Notes under the pieces: model-generated
Told to the model about the DNA's origin: nothing
Databases searched by the model: none
Seen by the model: only the letters and a program-made list of their open reading frames with translations
Source of the DNA: Flavobacterium pectinovorum
GTDB lineage: Bacteria > Bacteroidota > Bacteroidia > Flavobacteriales > Flavobacteriaceae
DNA: 64,000 bases
Direction of reading: 5' to 3'
Assembly: GCF_900142715.1 (NCBI RefSeq)
Contig: NZ_FRBX01000006.1
Coordinates: 248,001 to 312,000, forward strand
Made by a program: the position numbers and the translations under genes
Shown here: one piece after another, positions 55,765 to 63,321 of the stretch
Position numbering within the stretch: position 1 is the stretch's first letter
How the letters are laid out: every line of letters starts with the position of its first letter

Positions 55765-55795
55765 TTTGGTTTTAATATAAAGTTTTGTATCTTAG
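55765..55795 (+). promoter_or_regulatory. Promoter of a small transcript
   Basis: TTTG (55765-55768), 19 bases, then TATCTTAG (55788-55795), close to TTTG-N19-TAnnTTTG. Transcription would start near 55803 and run through the 25-aa ORF to the hairpin at 55988. Confidence 0.5.
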
Positions 55796-55881
55796 TAATA
55801 AGAAAACCCACTTCTATTATTATTTTTTGATTTACTCTTATTGGTGTTTATTTAATGTTGAACTATTAAAAATCCACTATT

Positions 55882-55959
55882 ATGAAAAAGTTATTCGAAA
55901 AATTTTACGATTTTTTTTCGAGATTATTGTTTGACGGAAAAAATGTACCACACTATTAA
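55882..55959 (+). CDS. Possible 25-aa amphipathic micropeptide
   Basis: A short ORF with ATG start and TAA stop encodes 25 residues: the first 17 (MKKLFEKFYDFFSRLLF) would form an amphipathic helix with Lys/Arg on one face and Phe/Leu on the other, and the tail is DGKNVPHY. It sits between a good promoter (about 80 bases upstream) and a terminator (28 bases downstream), as a real small gene would, within an otherwise empty 372-base gap. It might be a membrane-associated peptide or leader, or the transcript may act as an sRNA. I know no family for it. Confidence 0.45.
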   Translation: MKKLFEKFYDFFSRLLFDGKNVPHY

Positions 55960-55987
55960 TTTCCAAAACAATTAATTTAGGAGTTGG

Positions 55988-56024
55988 CACATTACAATAG
56001 CACTACCTTTTGTAATGTGTTTCT
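55988..56024 (+). terminator. Terminator of the small transcript
   Basis: CACATTACAA (55988-55997) pairs perfectly with TTGTAATGTG (56010-56019), 12-base loop, followed by TTTCT. Confidence 0.65.
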
Positions 56025-56072
56025 AATTTATTGGAGTTTCTCTAAATAAATTTCAATTCCATTTAAGAAAAC

Positions 56073-56612
56073 TTACAAATCAAAATTCACGACAGATATT
56101 CCTAAGTTGATGCTGTTTATGCTTTTTTGATTATTGAGTATAATATCGTATTGGGCAGTTTCAATGAAAATAATAAAGTCATCAGAACCTATTCCAATTC
56201 TAAACTTTCTATATTCTCCATTTAGATTTCCACGCCCTAATGCAAATCCTTTTCCGTAACCGGCTTGCGCTGTAATTATGGTGTTTTCGCCTACTTTCGG
56301 ACTTAAACCAAAATTTAAATATACAGGAACTGCTACAAATTTATCTTCCCATTTCCAGTCTATACCACTGTGAATTCCTAAAGTAATCCATTTTTTGTAA
56401 TGAATTCCATATCCAATTTTTGATCCTAAACCATCAGGAACAAACCAATCCTTATTTTTTTGATCCGGATAATCTTCTGATTCATATCTTTCATTATTTC
56501 CGGCCAAAGATGCAGAAATATCAAATTGAAGATAAGTAAATTTTTTATTTTGTGCATTAACAGATAAACTAGCTAGTAAAATCATGATAAACACAAATAA
56601 AAATCTCTTCAT
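56073..56612 (-). CDS. Exported beta-barrel-like protein of unknown function
   Basis: A 179-residue protein with a signal peptide (MKRFLFVFIMILLASLSVNA). The mature part alternates hydrophobic and polar residues in strands separated by Gly/Asn turns (FVAVPVYLNFGLSPKVGENT, IITAQAGYGKGFALGRGNLN) and ends in INLGISVVNFDL, the aromatic terminal strand expected of a small outer-membrane barrel. I do not recognise a subfamily. It starts 11 bases after the truB stop on the same strand, so it is probably the last gene of the ftsX-uppP-truB run. Confidence 0.72.
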   Translation of the reverse strand: MKRFLFVFIMILLASLSVNAQNKKFTYLQFDISASLAGNNERYESEDYPDQKNKDWFVPDGLGSKIGYGIHYKKWITLGIHSGIDWKWEDKFVAVPVYLNFGLSPKVGENTIITAQAGYGKGFALGRGNLNGEYRKFRIGIGSDDFIIFIETAQYDIILNNQKSINSINLGISVVNFDL

Positions 56613-56623
56613 ACGATTTACGA

Positions 56624-57319
56624 TTAGTTTTGCTGTAGGCTTTCTTCGAATAAAGTAATATCAATCGCATTTTTAACGTCGTAATCACCAATTTTAGTTC
56701 GGCGTAAAACAGTTAAGTGTGATCCTGAATTCATGGCTTTTCCAAAATCAAAAGCTAGTGAACGAATATAAGTACCTTTGCTGCAAACAACCCTAAAATC
56801 TATTTCAGGAAGTGCAATTCTTATAATTTCAAATTCGTGAATTGTGGTTTTTCTGCTTTCAATTTCTATCGTTTCTCCTGCTCGTGCGTGTTCGTATAAA
56901 CGAACGCCATCTTTTTTAATAGCTGAAAAAATGGGTGGTTTCTGGTCAATTTCACCCAAAAATTGTTTTACCGTTTCGTGAATCAAAGCTTCGTCGATAT
57001 GCGAAGTTGGAAAAGTCTGGTCGATTTCGGTTTCTAAATCATACGATGGAGTAGTGGCTCCGATGTAAAAAGTTCCGGTATATTCTTTGGCCTGACCCTG
57101 AAGTTCAGAAATTCTTTTAGTAAATTTTCCGGTACAAATCAATAATAAACCAGTTGCCAAAGGATCAAGTGTTCCCGCATGACCAATTTTGAACTTTTTA
57201 GGAAGCCCGACTTTATTGATTAAAAGGTATTTTAATTTATTGACAGCTTGAAACGAACTCCATTTTAAAGGTTTGTCAATCAATAAAACTTGTCCGTCTA
57301 AATATTCTTCAGTTGTCAT
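56624..57319 (-). CDS. truB: tRNA pseudouridine-55 synthase
   Basis: A 231-residue enzyme making pseudouridine 55 in the T loop of tRNAs. The catalytic Asp is D52 in HAGTLDPLATGLLLICTG. Other motifs are DGQVLLIDKPLKWSSFQAV near the start, PPIFSAIKKDGVRLYEHAR and CSKGTYIRSLAFDFGK. It lacks the C-terminal PUA-like extension of E. coli TruB, as is usual for the shorter bacterial form. It shares one base with the uppP stop (TAATG), so it is translated from the same mRNA. Confidence 0.95.
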   Translation of the reverse strand: MTTEEYLDGQVLLIDKPLKWSSFQAVNKLKYLLINKVGLPKKFKIGHAGTLDPLATGLLLICTGKFTKRISELQGQAKEYTGTFYIGATTPSYDLETEIDQTFPTSHIDEALIHETVKQFLGEIDQKPPIFSAIKKDGVRLYEHARAGETIEIESRKTTIHEFEIIRIALPEIDFRVVCSKGTYIRSLAFDFGKAMNSGSHLTVLRRTKIGDYDVKNAIDITLFEESLQQN

Positions 57320-58116
57320 TATATAATCGTAAGTGGGTGAATGAAAAAGTGAATCAATAACAAAATGATTCCGGCGATAATTCGGTAATAACCAAAAACT
57401 TTAAAACCGTTTTTAGTTAAAAAACCAATAAAGGTTTTAATTGCCAAAAGTGCTACAATAAAAGCAACCACATTTCCTATAATCAACAGATTAACCTGAT
57501 CGTGCGATAATTCGAATCCGTCTTTATAATAGTCGTAGCATTTTTTTACTGTTGCTCCTAACATTGTAGGAACCGCTAAAAAGAATGAAAATTCAGCTGC
57601 TGTAGTTCTTGATAATTTTTGCGACATTCCGCCCACAATACTTGCACCACTTCTTGAAACTCCGGGAATCATGGCAATACATTGAAATAATCCAATTTTT
57701 AGTGCTTGTAAATAAGTAATTTCCTGAGATGTTTCTGCTGTATTTGGGTTGTTAAACCATTCGTCTACTTTTAATAAAATTAAACCTCCAATTAAAAGTG
57801 AAACAGCAACAGTAACCGGATTTTCTAATAAACCATCAATAAAATCACTCAATAATAAACCTAAAACAACGGCAGGAATAAACGCAACCAAAAGTTTAAA
57901 ATAAAAATCAAGTGTTTGAAAAAAACGTTTGAAGTATAAAACAACTACCGAAAGTATCGCGCCAAGCTGAATAACAATCGTAAAAAGTTTGGTAAAGTCG
58001 TCGTGTGCAATTCCGAAAAAAGAAGAGGCAATAATCATGTGTCCAGTTGAAGAAACAGGTAAAAATTCTGTAATTCCTTCAATAATGGCAAGAACGATAG
58101 CTTGTAATGTATTCAT
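57319..58116 (-). CDS. uppP: Undecaprenyl-diphosphatase
   Basis: A 265-residue, roughly eight-helix membrane enzyme that dephosphorylates undecaprenyl diphosphate, recycling the lipid carrier of peptidoglycan synthesis and giving some bacitracin resistance. The catalytic motifs are EGITEFLPVSSTGH (13-26) and PGVSRSGASIVGGM. The length is normal. Its neighbours ftsX and DUF3098 upstream and truB downstream are in the usual Bacteroidota order. Confidence 0.95.
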   Translation of the reverse strand: MNTLQAIVLAIIEGITEFLPVSSTGHMIIASSFFGIAHDDFTKLFTIVIQLGAILSVVVLYFKRFFQTLDFYFKLLVAFIPAVVLGLLLSDFIDGLLENPVTVAVSLLIGGLILLKVDEWFNNPNTAETSQEITYLQALKIGLFQCIAMIPGVSRSGASIVGGMSQKLSRTTAAEFSFFLAVPTMLGATVKKCYDYYKDGFELSHDQVNLLIIGNVVAFIVALLAIKTFIGFLTKNGFKVFGYYRIIAGIILLLIHFFIHPLTII

Positions 58117-58210
58117 TTAATTTAGATTGTTAGATTATTAGACTTCTTAGATGTCAGATTTTTAAAGAGAAGATCTAAAAATCTAAGTTGTCTAAGCAGT
58201 CTAAGAAAGT

Positions 58211-58465
58211 CTATTTAGATTTTTTGAAAATAGAATAAATCGTGATTCCAAAACCAATTAAAACAGTTGTTGGAGCTAAACGGATACGTCTAAAACTAAA
58301 AACATCTTCATTAAAAACATTCGGATTATCACTTCCTCCTCCAGACATTAAAATAAATCCTAATGCGATAACGCCAATTCCGATCAATAGAATTTTATAA
58401 TTGATACCGTCAAAAAGGAATTCCTGTTTTTGTGGTTGTTGTTCTGTATTATTGTTGTTTTTCAT
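58211..58465 (-). CDS. DUF3098 membrane protein
   Basis: An 84-residue protein with a hydrophilic N-terminus (MKNNNNTEQQPQKQ) and two membrane segments (KILLIGIGVIALGFILMSGG; LAPTTVLIGFGITIYSIF), separated by a loop of about 25 residues with NPNVFNEDVFSFRRIRLAP. It matches DUF3098, a Bacteroidota family nearly always found between ftsX and uppP. Function unknown; a link to division or envelope synthesis is inferred from this constant position. Confidence 0.85.
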   Translation of the reverse strand: MKNNNNTEQQPQKQEFLFDGINYKILLIGIGVIALGFILMSGGGSDNPNVFNEDVFSFRRIRLAPTTVLIGFGITIYSIFKKSK

Positions 58466-58490
58466 TGCTATTTTTTTGTCAGCCTGAGCG

Positions 58491-58506
58491 TCCCGAAGCT
58501 TCGGGA
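58491..58506. repeat. TCCCGA...TCGGGA palindrome
   Basis: TCCCGAAGCTTCGGGA, a perfect 16-base palindrome preceded by GTCAGCCTGAGCG, part of the element seen at 36390. Same family as the four palindromes in the tRNA-Ala relics (27617, 27646, 28098, 28183). Confidence 0.7.
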
Positions 58507-58557
58507 GAAGGCGTTTTTATTTTAAAAAATCTAAAATCTAAAGTCAGAAATCTAAAA

Positions 58558-59433
58558 TTAATAAAGATCGTCTGTTCTTAAATTTAGAAAACGTTGTGTT
58601 GCAAAGTGCGTGCTTACCCATGTAATCAGGATTCCTAAACCGAAAACGGCCAATAACACCAATCCTATTAAGATTTTGTCTTCTAAAATTCCTAATCCAG
58701 GGAAATTTGTTTCTACATAAAGTAAAAGTGCAATCAAGGCAACAATGGCTAATCCAGCGCCAAGGATTCCTAATTTTACGCTTCGCATAACAAATGGCTT
58801 ACGAATAAACGATTTTGTAGCGCCCACCATTTGCATCGTTTTAATAATAAAACGATTAGAGTGAATCGATAAACGTAATGAACTATTGATTAATAAAACA
58901 GCAATTACGGTAAGGAAACCGCTGATAATCAAAATCCACATACTTACTTTTTTGATATTATCGTTTACCAGATTTACCAATTGTTTGTCATAAACAATAT
59001 CTTCAATCATAGTGTTTTGACGTAATTTACTTTCAATTTTTAAGATACTGTCTCTTTCAACATAATCTGCTTTTAAATGAATATCAAAAGAATTCAATAA
59101 TGGATTTTCTCCTAAGAAAGTAAGGAAATCTTCTCCGATAATATCAGTATGTTCTTTTGCAGCTTTTTCTTTGGTTACATAAACATATGATCTTGCAAAA
59201 GGAGCTCTTTTCAATTCAGTATTAAAAGCTTTTATTACACTATCATTGGCCTCGTTTTTTAAGAAAACCGTCATCGCGATTTTTTCCTTAAAGTCATCAG
59301 CCAGTTTTTTAGAATTGATAATGAATAATCCCAGTACTCCCAAAAGGAATAAAACCAGAAATACACTTAATACAACCGAAAAATAAGAGGAAATTAACCT
59401 GCGCTTTTGAAATTTATCAAAGTTAGAACTCAT
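58558..59433 (-). CDS. ftsX: Cell division protein FtsX
   Basis: A 291-residue membrane protein with four transmembrane segments (one near residues 20-45, three after 165) and the external loop between the first two (KEKIAMTVFLKNEANDSVIK...). The C-terminal permease part contains FIIKTMQMVGATKSFIRKPF, which in FtsX contacts FtsE, and ends in TQRFLNLRTDDLY. FtsEX controls peptidoglycan hydrolases at the septum. ftsE is not adjacent here. First gene of the ftsX-DUF3098-uppP-truB run. The 579 bases upstream hold tandem repeats but no gene. Confidence 0.93.
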   Translation of the reverse strand: MSSNFDKFQKRRLISSYFSVVLSVFLVLFLLGVLGLFIINSKKLADDFKEKIAMTVFLKNEANDSVIKAFNTELKRAPFARSYVYVTKEKAAKEHTDIIGEDFLTFLGENPLLNSFDIHLKADYVERDSILKIESKLRQNTMIEDIVYDKQLVNLVNDNIKKVSMWILIISGFLTVIAVLLINSSLRLSIHSNRFIIKTMQMVGATKSFIRKPFVMRSVKLGILGAGLAIVALIALLLYVETNFPGLGILEDKILIGLVLLAVFGLGILITWVSTHFATQRFLNLRTDDLY

Positions 59434-59635
59434 AGTATGCTTAAATTATGTGGTAAAAATAATAAAGTATTTCTTTATTTAAAGTTAATAACGACCAAAG
59501 TTTTGACTTTTGTACAATAAAGATACGATTCAGGATTTAATAAATCAAGAATTAAAAATCTTGCAAGCCGATTTAACCGTAAAGTTGTTTCTGTTTAATC
59601 TCGGCAAAATCGTAAAGTTTAGTTTGATTGTTTGT

Positions 59636-59942
59636 ACGTCTCCAACGGTTGAAACCGTTGGCTATGTTTTAATGTTATAATTTTTATCTATCTATTCAGA
59701 ACAGCCCGAGGTTTTAATCTTGGGAGACGTATTTTGATGAATTTTGCGTTGTGTTTCAGCGGTTGAAACCGCAGGCTATGTTTTAGTGTTGTATTTTTTT
59801 ATTCAATATAGCCCGAGGTTTTAACCTCGGGAGACGTATTTTGATGAATTTTGCGTTGTGTTCCGGCGGTTGAAACCGCAGGCTATGTTTTAATGTTGTA
59901 TTTTTTATCAATATAGTCCGAGGTTTTAACCTCGGGAGACGT
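59636..59942. repeat. Three tandem copies of a two-hairpin repeat (type 2)
   Basis: Three units of about 80-95 bases, period 105-107, in the gap between the TonB receptor and ftsX genes. Each has hairpin 1 (CAACGGTT-GA-AACCGTTG in unit 1, GCGGTT-GA-AACCGC in units 2 and 3) and hairpin 2 (CCCGAGGTTTTAACCTCGGG, in unit 1 with two changes that still pair as G-U), followed by GAGACGTATTTTG. Unit 1 is bounded by inverted ACGTCTCC and GGGAGACGT. No ORF is present. Confidence 0.85.
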
Positions 59943-60012
59943 ATTTTGAAAGTCAACAGATAAAAAACTTAGCAACTTAGAATCTTAGCGTCTTAGAACC
60001 TTAGAAAGAACC

Positions 60013-62568
60013 TTAAAAAGTTTCCCAAACCAGAGACAAATAATATAATCCCCCAATGGACGGCCCGCCCAGAATAGAAGTATAAGGTTGATTTAAAAGA
60101 TTGGTGGCTCCTAATTTTGCAGTAATTCCGGATTTTTGAAAATAATAATTGATTTGCGCATCCATAGACCAATAAGCGGGTACAGTTCCGGAAACTAAAA
60201 AAGAAACATAATCAAAATTGTTTTGATAACGTGCCGTCGCGCTCGCACCAAGATTTCGCCAGATATTATTGGCAATTAAAGTTCCGTTTACGTTAAATTC
60301 AGGAGTATTAAAACCATCTTCAAGACCGTCTTTATCGTCTGTTCTGTCCAATTTTGTGTAGGTTAGATTTGTTAAAGCCGTAAAAGTTTCATCAATTCTA
60401 TATTTCAAACCTAAACTTCCGCCGTAATTGTAAATTTTACTTTTAGAATTTGTCCATAAACGGTAACGATTTTGGGTTGTTCTCGAATATAAAAGCGTTG
60501 GAATTTGTGTTTGATCTGTTGTATTAACAGTGCTGGCTTCCACCTGAGCAATAAAGTTTTTATAAGAGTTGTAATAAAAATCGGCATCAATAAAAAGATC
60601 TTTGTTTAATGCCATTCCCCTAAAACCAAATTCAAAAGATTTTACAAATTCAGGTTCCAGATAAGTGTACGGGTTTTTCTGAATCATGTTTTTGTTCTTT
60701 TCAATAGCTTGTGCCTGAGTTAAACCATTTGTGTTTACATCGGTGTTAACCTGCGCCTGAAATTTATCAATCGATGCTTTTGTATACGAATTCTCAAAAA
60801 CACCATCAGACATAATCCTCAAACCGCCAACACGTTTTACACCTCCCGAATTTACATTCGAAAATCCTTCAAAAATACTCGGAAAACGATATCCGTTTTG
60901 GTACGATGCCCTGAAATTAATCGTTTCTTTTGGAGAATAAACCGCTGTAAACTGAGGGGTGAATTTTGCATCAAAATAATCAGATTTGTCCATTCTTATT
61001 GTGGCGCCCAAACGTAATTTGCTATTGAAAAAGTCTTTCGTTAACTGTGTAAAAGCCCCAGTTTTTTGATACGTTAAATTTTCAGTAGTACTTTTTGGGT
61101 TGATAAAATAATTTCCGTCAGGAACAATAATGTAGTTTCTATAATCGAAACCGCTTAATAATTTAGTATCGATTTTTTCGAAGAAAGAAACAAAAGCCTT
61201 ATCCCAATTAATAAGCCCTTCGCCATGAACTAAAGTCGATTTTACGCGCAAAGCCGCACCAATATCCCAATTATTGATATCGATTAATTCTTTTTCTTTT
61301 GCTTCATACGCCGGAGTTCCCGGTTCAAAACGTCCCTGATCAGATTGTGATCTGGCCATTTTATGAGCGTCGGCAATACTTGCTCCGCCTGTAATAGCAT
61401 TTTTATAAGAGGTTGAATAATCTGCAAACCATTTATCATCTGATTTATAAGCGCGATCCATGTTTTCTGCCAAAGAACGAAGGTTATATGAGTTTCCGGT
61501 ATTTTCGGTTGTGGCGTATGCTTTTACCTGAAAAATAGGCGTGTGATAATCAACCGCAAATTGATTCAATGTGTAATCGTCTAATCGAAATCTGTTCGAA
61601 CGCTGATAGATAGTATTAATCAATGCTGTTTTATAAGTAACAGAAAGTTCGTTTCCTTTTTTCGGACGAAAGTAAAAACCAACATCAGCTTTATAATTTT
61701 TAATGTCATAATCGGTAATATCCGTTTCGCGATATCCGGTTCTGGCAACAACATAATTTTTACCGTTTAAGTTTAAAGTTTTTCTGTTTGCCGATTCATT
61801 TCCGTAACCGTTTACTTCATCATAAGCCGGATTATCTGCGCCGGATAAATTGGTCGAAGCATTGGCATTTGGCGCCAAATCGGTTCTGTCATCGGCAACC
61901 CAATCTGTTCCGCCCGTAGTTGAAGCATTTATTTTGAAGGCAATTTTTTCATTGAAAGCTTTTGCAAATCTTAAATTAAACTGAGAATAAATTTTCGGTG
62001 AAAACCGATCAACATTGCCAACATGATTGACGCCCGTTAATTGCTGAATACTTACGCCCTGATATTCAAAAGGATTTTTGGTTTGAATATTTGCTAAACC
62101 GTTAATAGCGTTCATTCCGTACAAAGCCGCAGCCGTTCCCGGAATAATTTCGATTTTATCAATATCCAAATCATTTGCGCCGAGTGCATTTGCAATTGGC
62201 GCGCCCAAATGGGGTGCCTGATTGTCTATTCCGTCAACCAATTGCGCAAATCTTACGTTGGTCGAATTCGCAAAACCTCTTGTGTTTATTACTTTAAAAC
62301 CCAAACTTGGCGTAATAATCTGAACTCCTTTTACATTTTCTAATGCTTCATAAATACTTAGAGAACCCATTTTTTTGGCTTCCGCCGATTTTAACTGCTC
62401 GATACTTATCGGCGAACGCATAATATTTTCAGATCGACGGGAAGCGGTAATTACAACTTCGTTTAAATCTTCTTTTTTGATGCTGTCCTGATCTTTTTTT
62501 GAATTTTGAGTTTGAGAAAAGCTTTTTAAACTTATCAAAAGCAGAAATGTGTAAAGGTTTAGTTTCAT
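60013..62568 (-). CDS. TonB-dependent outer-membrane receptor
   Basis: An 851-residue receptor with a signal peptide (MKLNLYTFLLLISLKSFS), a plug domain (about 35-165: EVVITASRRSENIMRSPISI, VINTRGFANSTN, DIDKIEIIPGTAAALYGMNA with NGLANIQTK) and a 22-strand-type barrel ending in GGLYYLSLVWETF. There is no carboxypeptidase-like N-terminal domain and no SusD partner, so this is a classical receptor, not a SusC. The frame is open 13 codons further, but the signal peptide fixes the start at 62568. The gene follows a ModE-type regulator by 97 bases, which makes a metal-oxyanion ligand conceivable; the true ligand is unknown. Confidence 0.9.
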   Translation of the reverse strand: MKLNLYTFLLLISLKSFSQTQNSKKDQDSIKKEDLNEVVITASRRSENIMRSPISIEQLKSAEAKKMGSLSIYEALENVKGVQIITPSLGFKVINTRGFANSTNVRFAQLVDGIDNQAPHLGAPIANALGANDLDIDKIEIIPGTAAALYGMNAINGLANIQTKNPFEYQGVSIQQLTGVNHVGNVDRFSPKIYSQFNLRFAKAFNEKIAFKINASTTGGTDWVADDRTDLAPNANASTNLSGADNPAYDEVNGYGNESANRKTLNLNGKNYVVARTGYRETDITDYDIKNYKADVGFYFRPKKGNELSVTYKTALINTIYQRSNRFRLDDYTLNQFAVDYHTPIFQVKAYATTENTGNSYNLRSLAENMDRAYKSDDKWFADYSTSYKNAITGGASIADAHKMARSQSDQGRFEPGTPAYEAKEKELIDINNWDIGAALRVKSTLVHGEGLINWDKAFVSFFEKIDTKLLSGFDYRNYIIVPDGNYFINPKSTTENLTYQKTGAFTQLTKDFFNSKLRLGATIRMDKSDYFDAKFTPQFTAVYSPKETINFRASYQNGYRFPSIFEGFSNVNSGGVKRVGGLRIMSDGVFENSYTKASIDKFQAQVNTDVNTNGLTQAQAIEKNKNMIQKNPYTYLEPEFVKSFEFGFRGMALNKDLFIDADFYYNSYKNFIAQVEASTVNTTDQTQIPTLLYSRTTQNRYRLWTNSKSKIYNYGGSLGLKYRIDETFTALTNLTYTKLDRTDDKDGLEDGFNTPEFNVNGTLIANNIWRNLGASATARYQNNFDYVSFLVSGTVPAYWSMDAQINYYFQKSGITAKLGATNLLNQPYTSILGGPSIGGLYYLSLVWETF

Positions 62569-62665
62569 AAGAGAATAAAAAATTTCAGTATGTTTTAAAA
62601 TGAACACTGATGGTTATAAAAAATGATTTTGGTTGTTTGATTTTTTTTTAAATGAATAATGTGTT

Positions 62666-63013
62666 TTAAAATTTTAAATTTTGGGTTTCTTTTAGGGCAA
62701 AATCCTTAATACGTTTTTCAATTTCATAAAAAACAACAATAGCTTTTTCACCTGCTTCGGTTAATTTTGCTCCGCCGCCGCCTTTTCCTCCAAGAAGTTT
62801 CTCTACCAGCGGATTTTCGGCACGCTGATTCATTTCTTCAACCAATTGCCACGCCTGACGATAGGACATTTTCATTTCTTTTGCCGCATTGGTAATAGAT
62901 CCTGTTTTTCGAATATTCTCTAAAAGCCAGATTTTCCCAATTCCCAGAAATGGACCTTCAGTTTCTTCAATCCAAAGGCGAACTTCAACAGAATATTTTT
63001 TGCTATTACTCAT
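62666..63013 (-). CDS. ModE N-terminal-type winged-helix regulator
   Basis: A 115-residue protein equal to the DNA-binding half of ModE: GPFLGIGKIWLLENIRKTGS, then ITNAAKEMKMSYRQAWQLVE (recognition helix region) and the glycine-rich wing EKLLGGKGGGGAKLTEAGE. The molybdate-binding MOP domains of full ModE are missing, as in the many stand-alone LysR-like wHTH proteins of this family. It lies directly upstream of the TonB receptor gene on the same strand and probably controls it. A -7 box lies 22 bases upstream. Molybdate as the effector is possible but unproven. Confidence 0.83.
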   Translation of the reverse strand: MSNSKKYSVEVRLWIEETEGPFLGIGKIWLLENIRKTGSITNAAKEMKMSYRQAWQLVEEMNQRAENPLVEKLLGGKGGGGAKLTEAGEKAIVVFYEIEKRIKDFALKETQNLKF

Positions 63014-63034
63014 TTTATTCTTTTAGTGATCTTA

Positions 63035-63042
63035 CAAAAATA
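63035..63042 (-). promoter_or_regulatory. -7 element of the ModE-type regulator gene
   Basis: Minus-strand TATTTTTG matches TAnnTTTG exactly, 22 bases before the start at 63013; no TTTG at the expected -33 distance. Confidence 0.4.
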
Positions 63043-63063
63043 GCACTATTATTCTTTATTTGT

Positions 63064-63109
63064 GCTGGATTGAAATCCAGCCCTACAATATTGGTCGTTC
63101 CTCCGGAAC
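63064..63109. repeat. Truncated copy of the type 1 hairpin repeat
   Basis: GCTGGATT-GA-AATCCAGC (63064-63081), CCTACAATATT and GTTCC-TCC-GGAAC (63097-63109) match the left half of the repeats at 40171-40376; the right half is absent. The hairpin 1 stem differs from the other copies but is fully paired. The rest of this 308-base gap holds the two promoters. Confidence 0.75.
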
Positions 63110-63225
63110 TTTTCTTCATGATTCAGAAAACGCAATTTATCTAAGTATAAAAACACGAATATAAGTATATTTACGTAATTAAAAATAAGTAATGTGTTTT
63201 TTTATTTGTTTGTCAACGAAATAGC

Positions 63226-63256
63226 TTTGGTACAATCTACAATAAATGTAAATTTG
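63226..63256 (+). promoter_or_regulatory. Promoter of leuS
   Basis: TTTG (63226-63229), exactly 19 bases, then TAAATTTG (63249-63256): a perfect match to the Bacteroidota housekeeping promoter. Start of transcription would be near 63263, giving a leader of about 60 bases that contains CTTTGAAC/CTTTGTCAC-like short repeats. Confidence 0.75.
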
Positions 63257-63321
63257 CGATCTTAATTCGGTGACAAACCTTTGAATCTTTGTCACTCTGA
63301 ACCTTTGAACCTTAAAAGAGA

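Noticed and set aside
59636..59942. Three regularly spaced repeats, possible CRISPR array
   Set aside because: The units are similar along almost their whole length, consist of two hairpins and differ by compensatory changes; there are no unique spacers and no cas genes.
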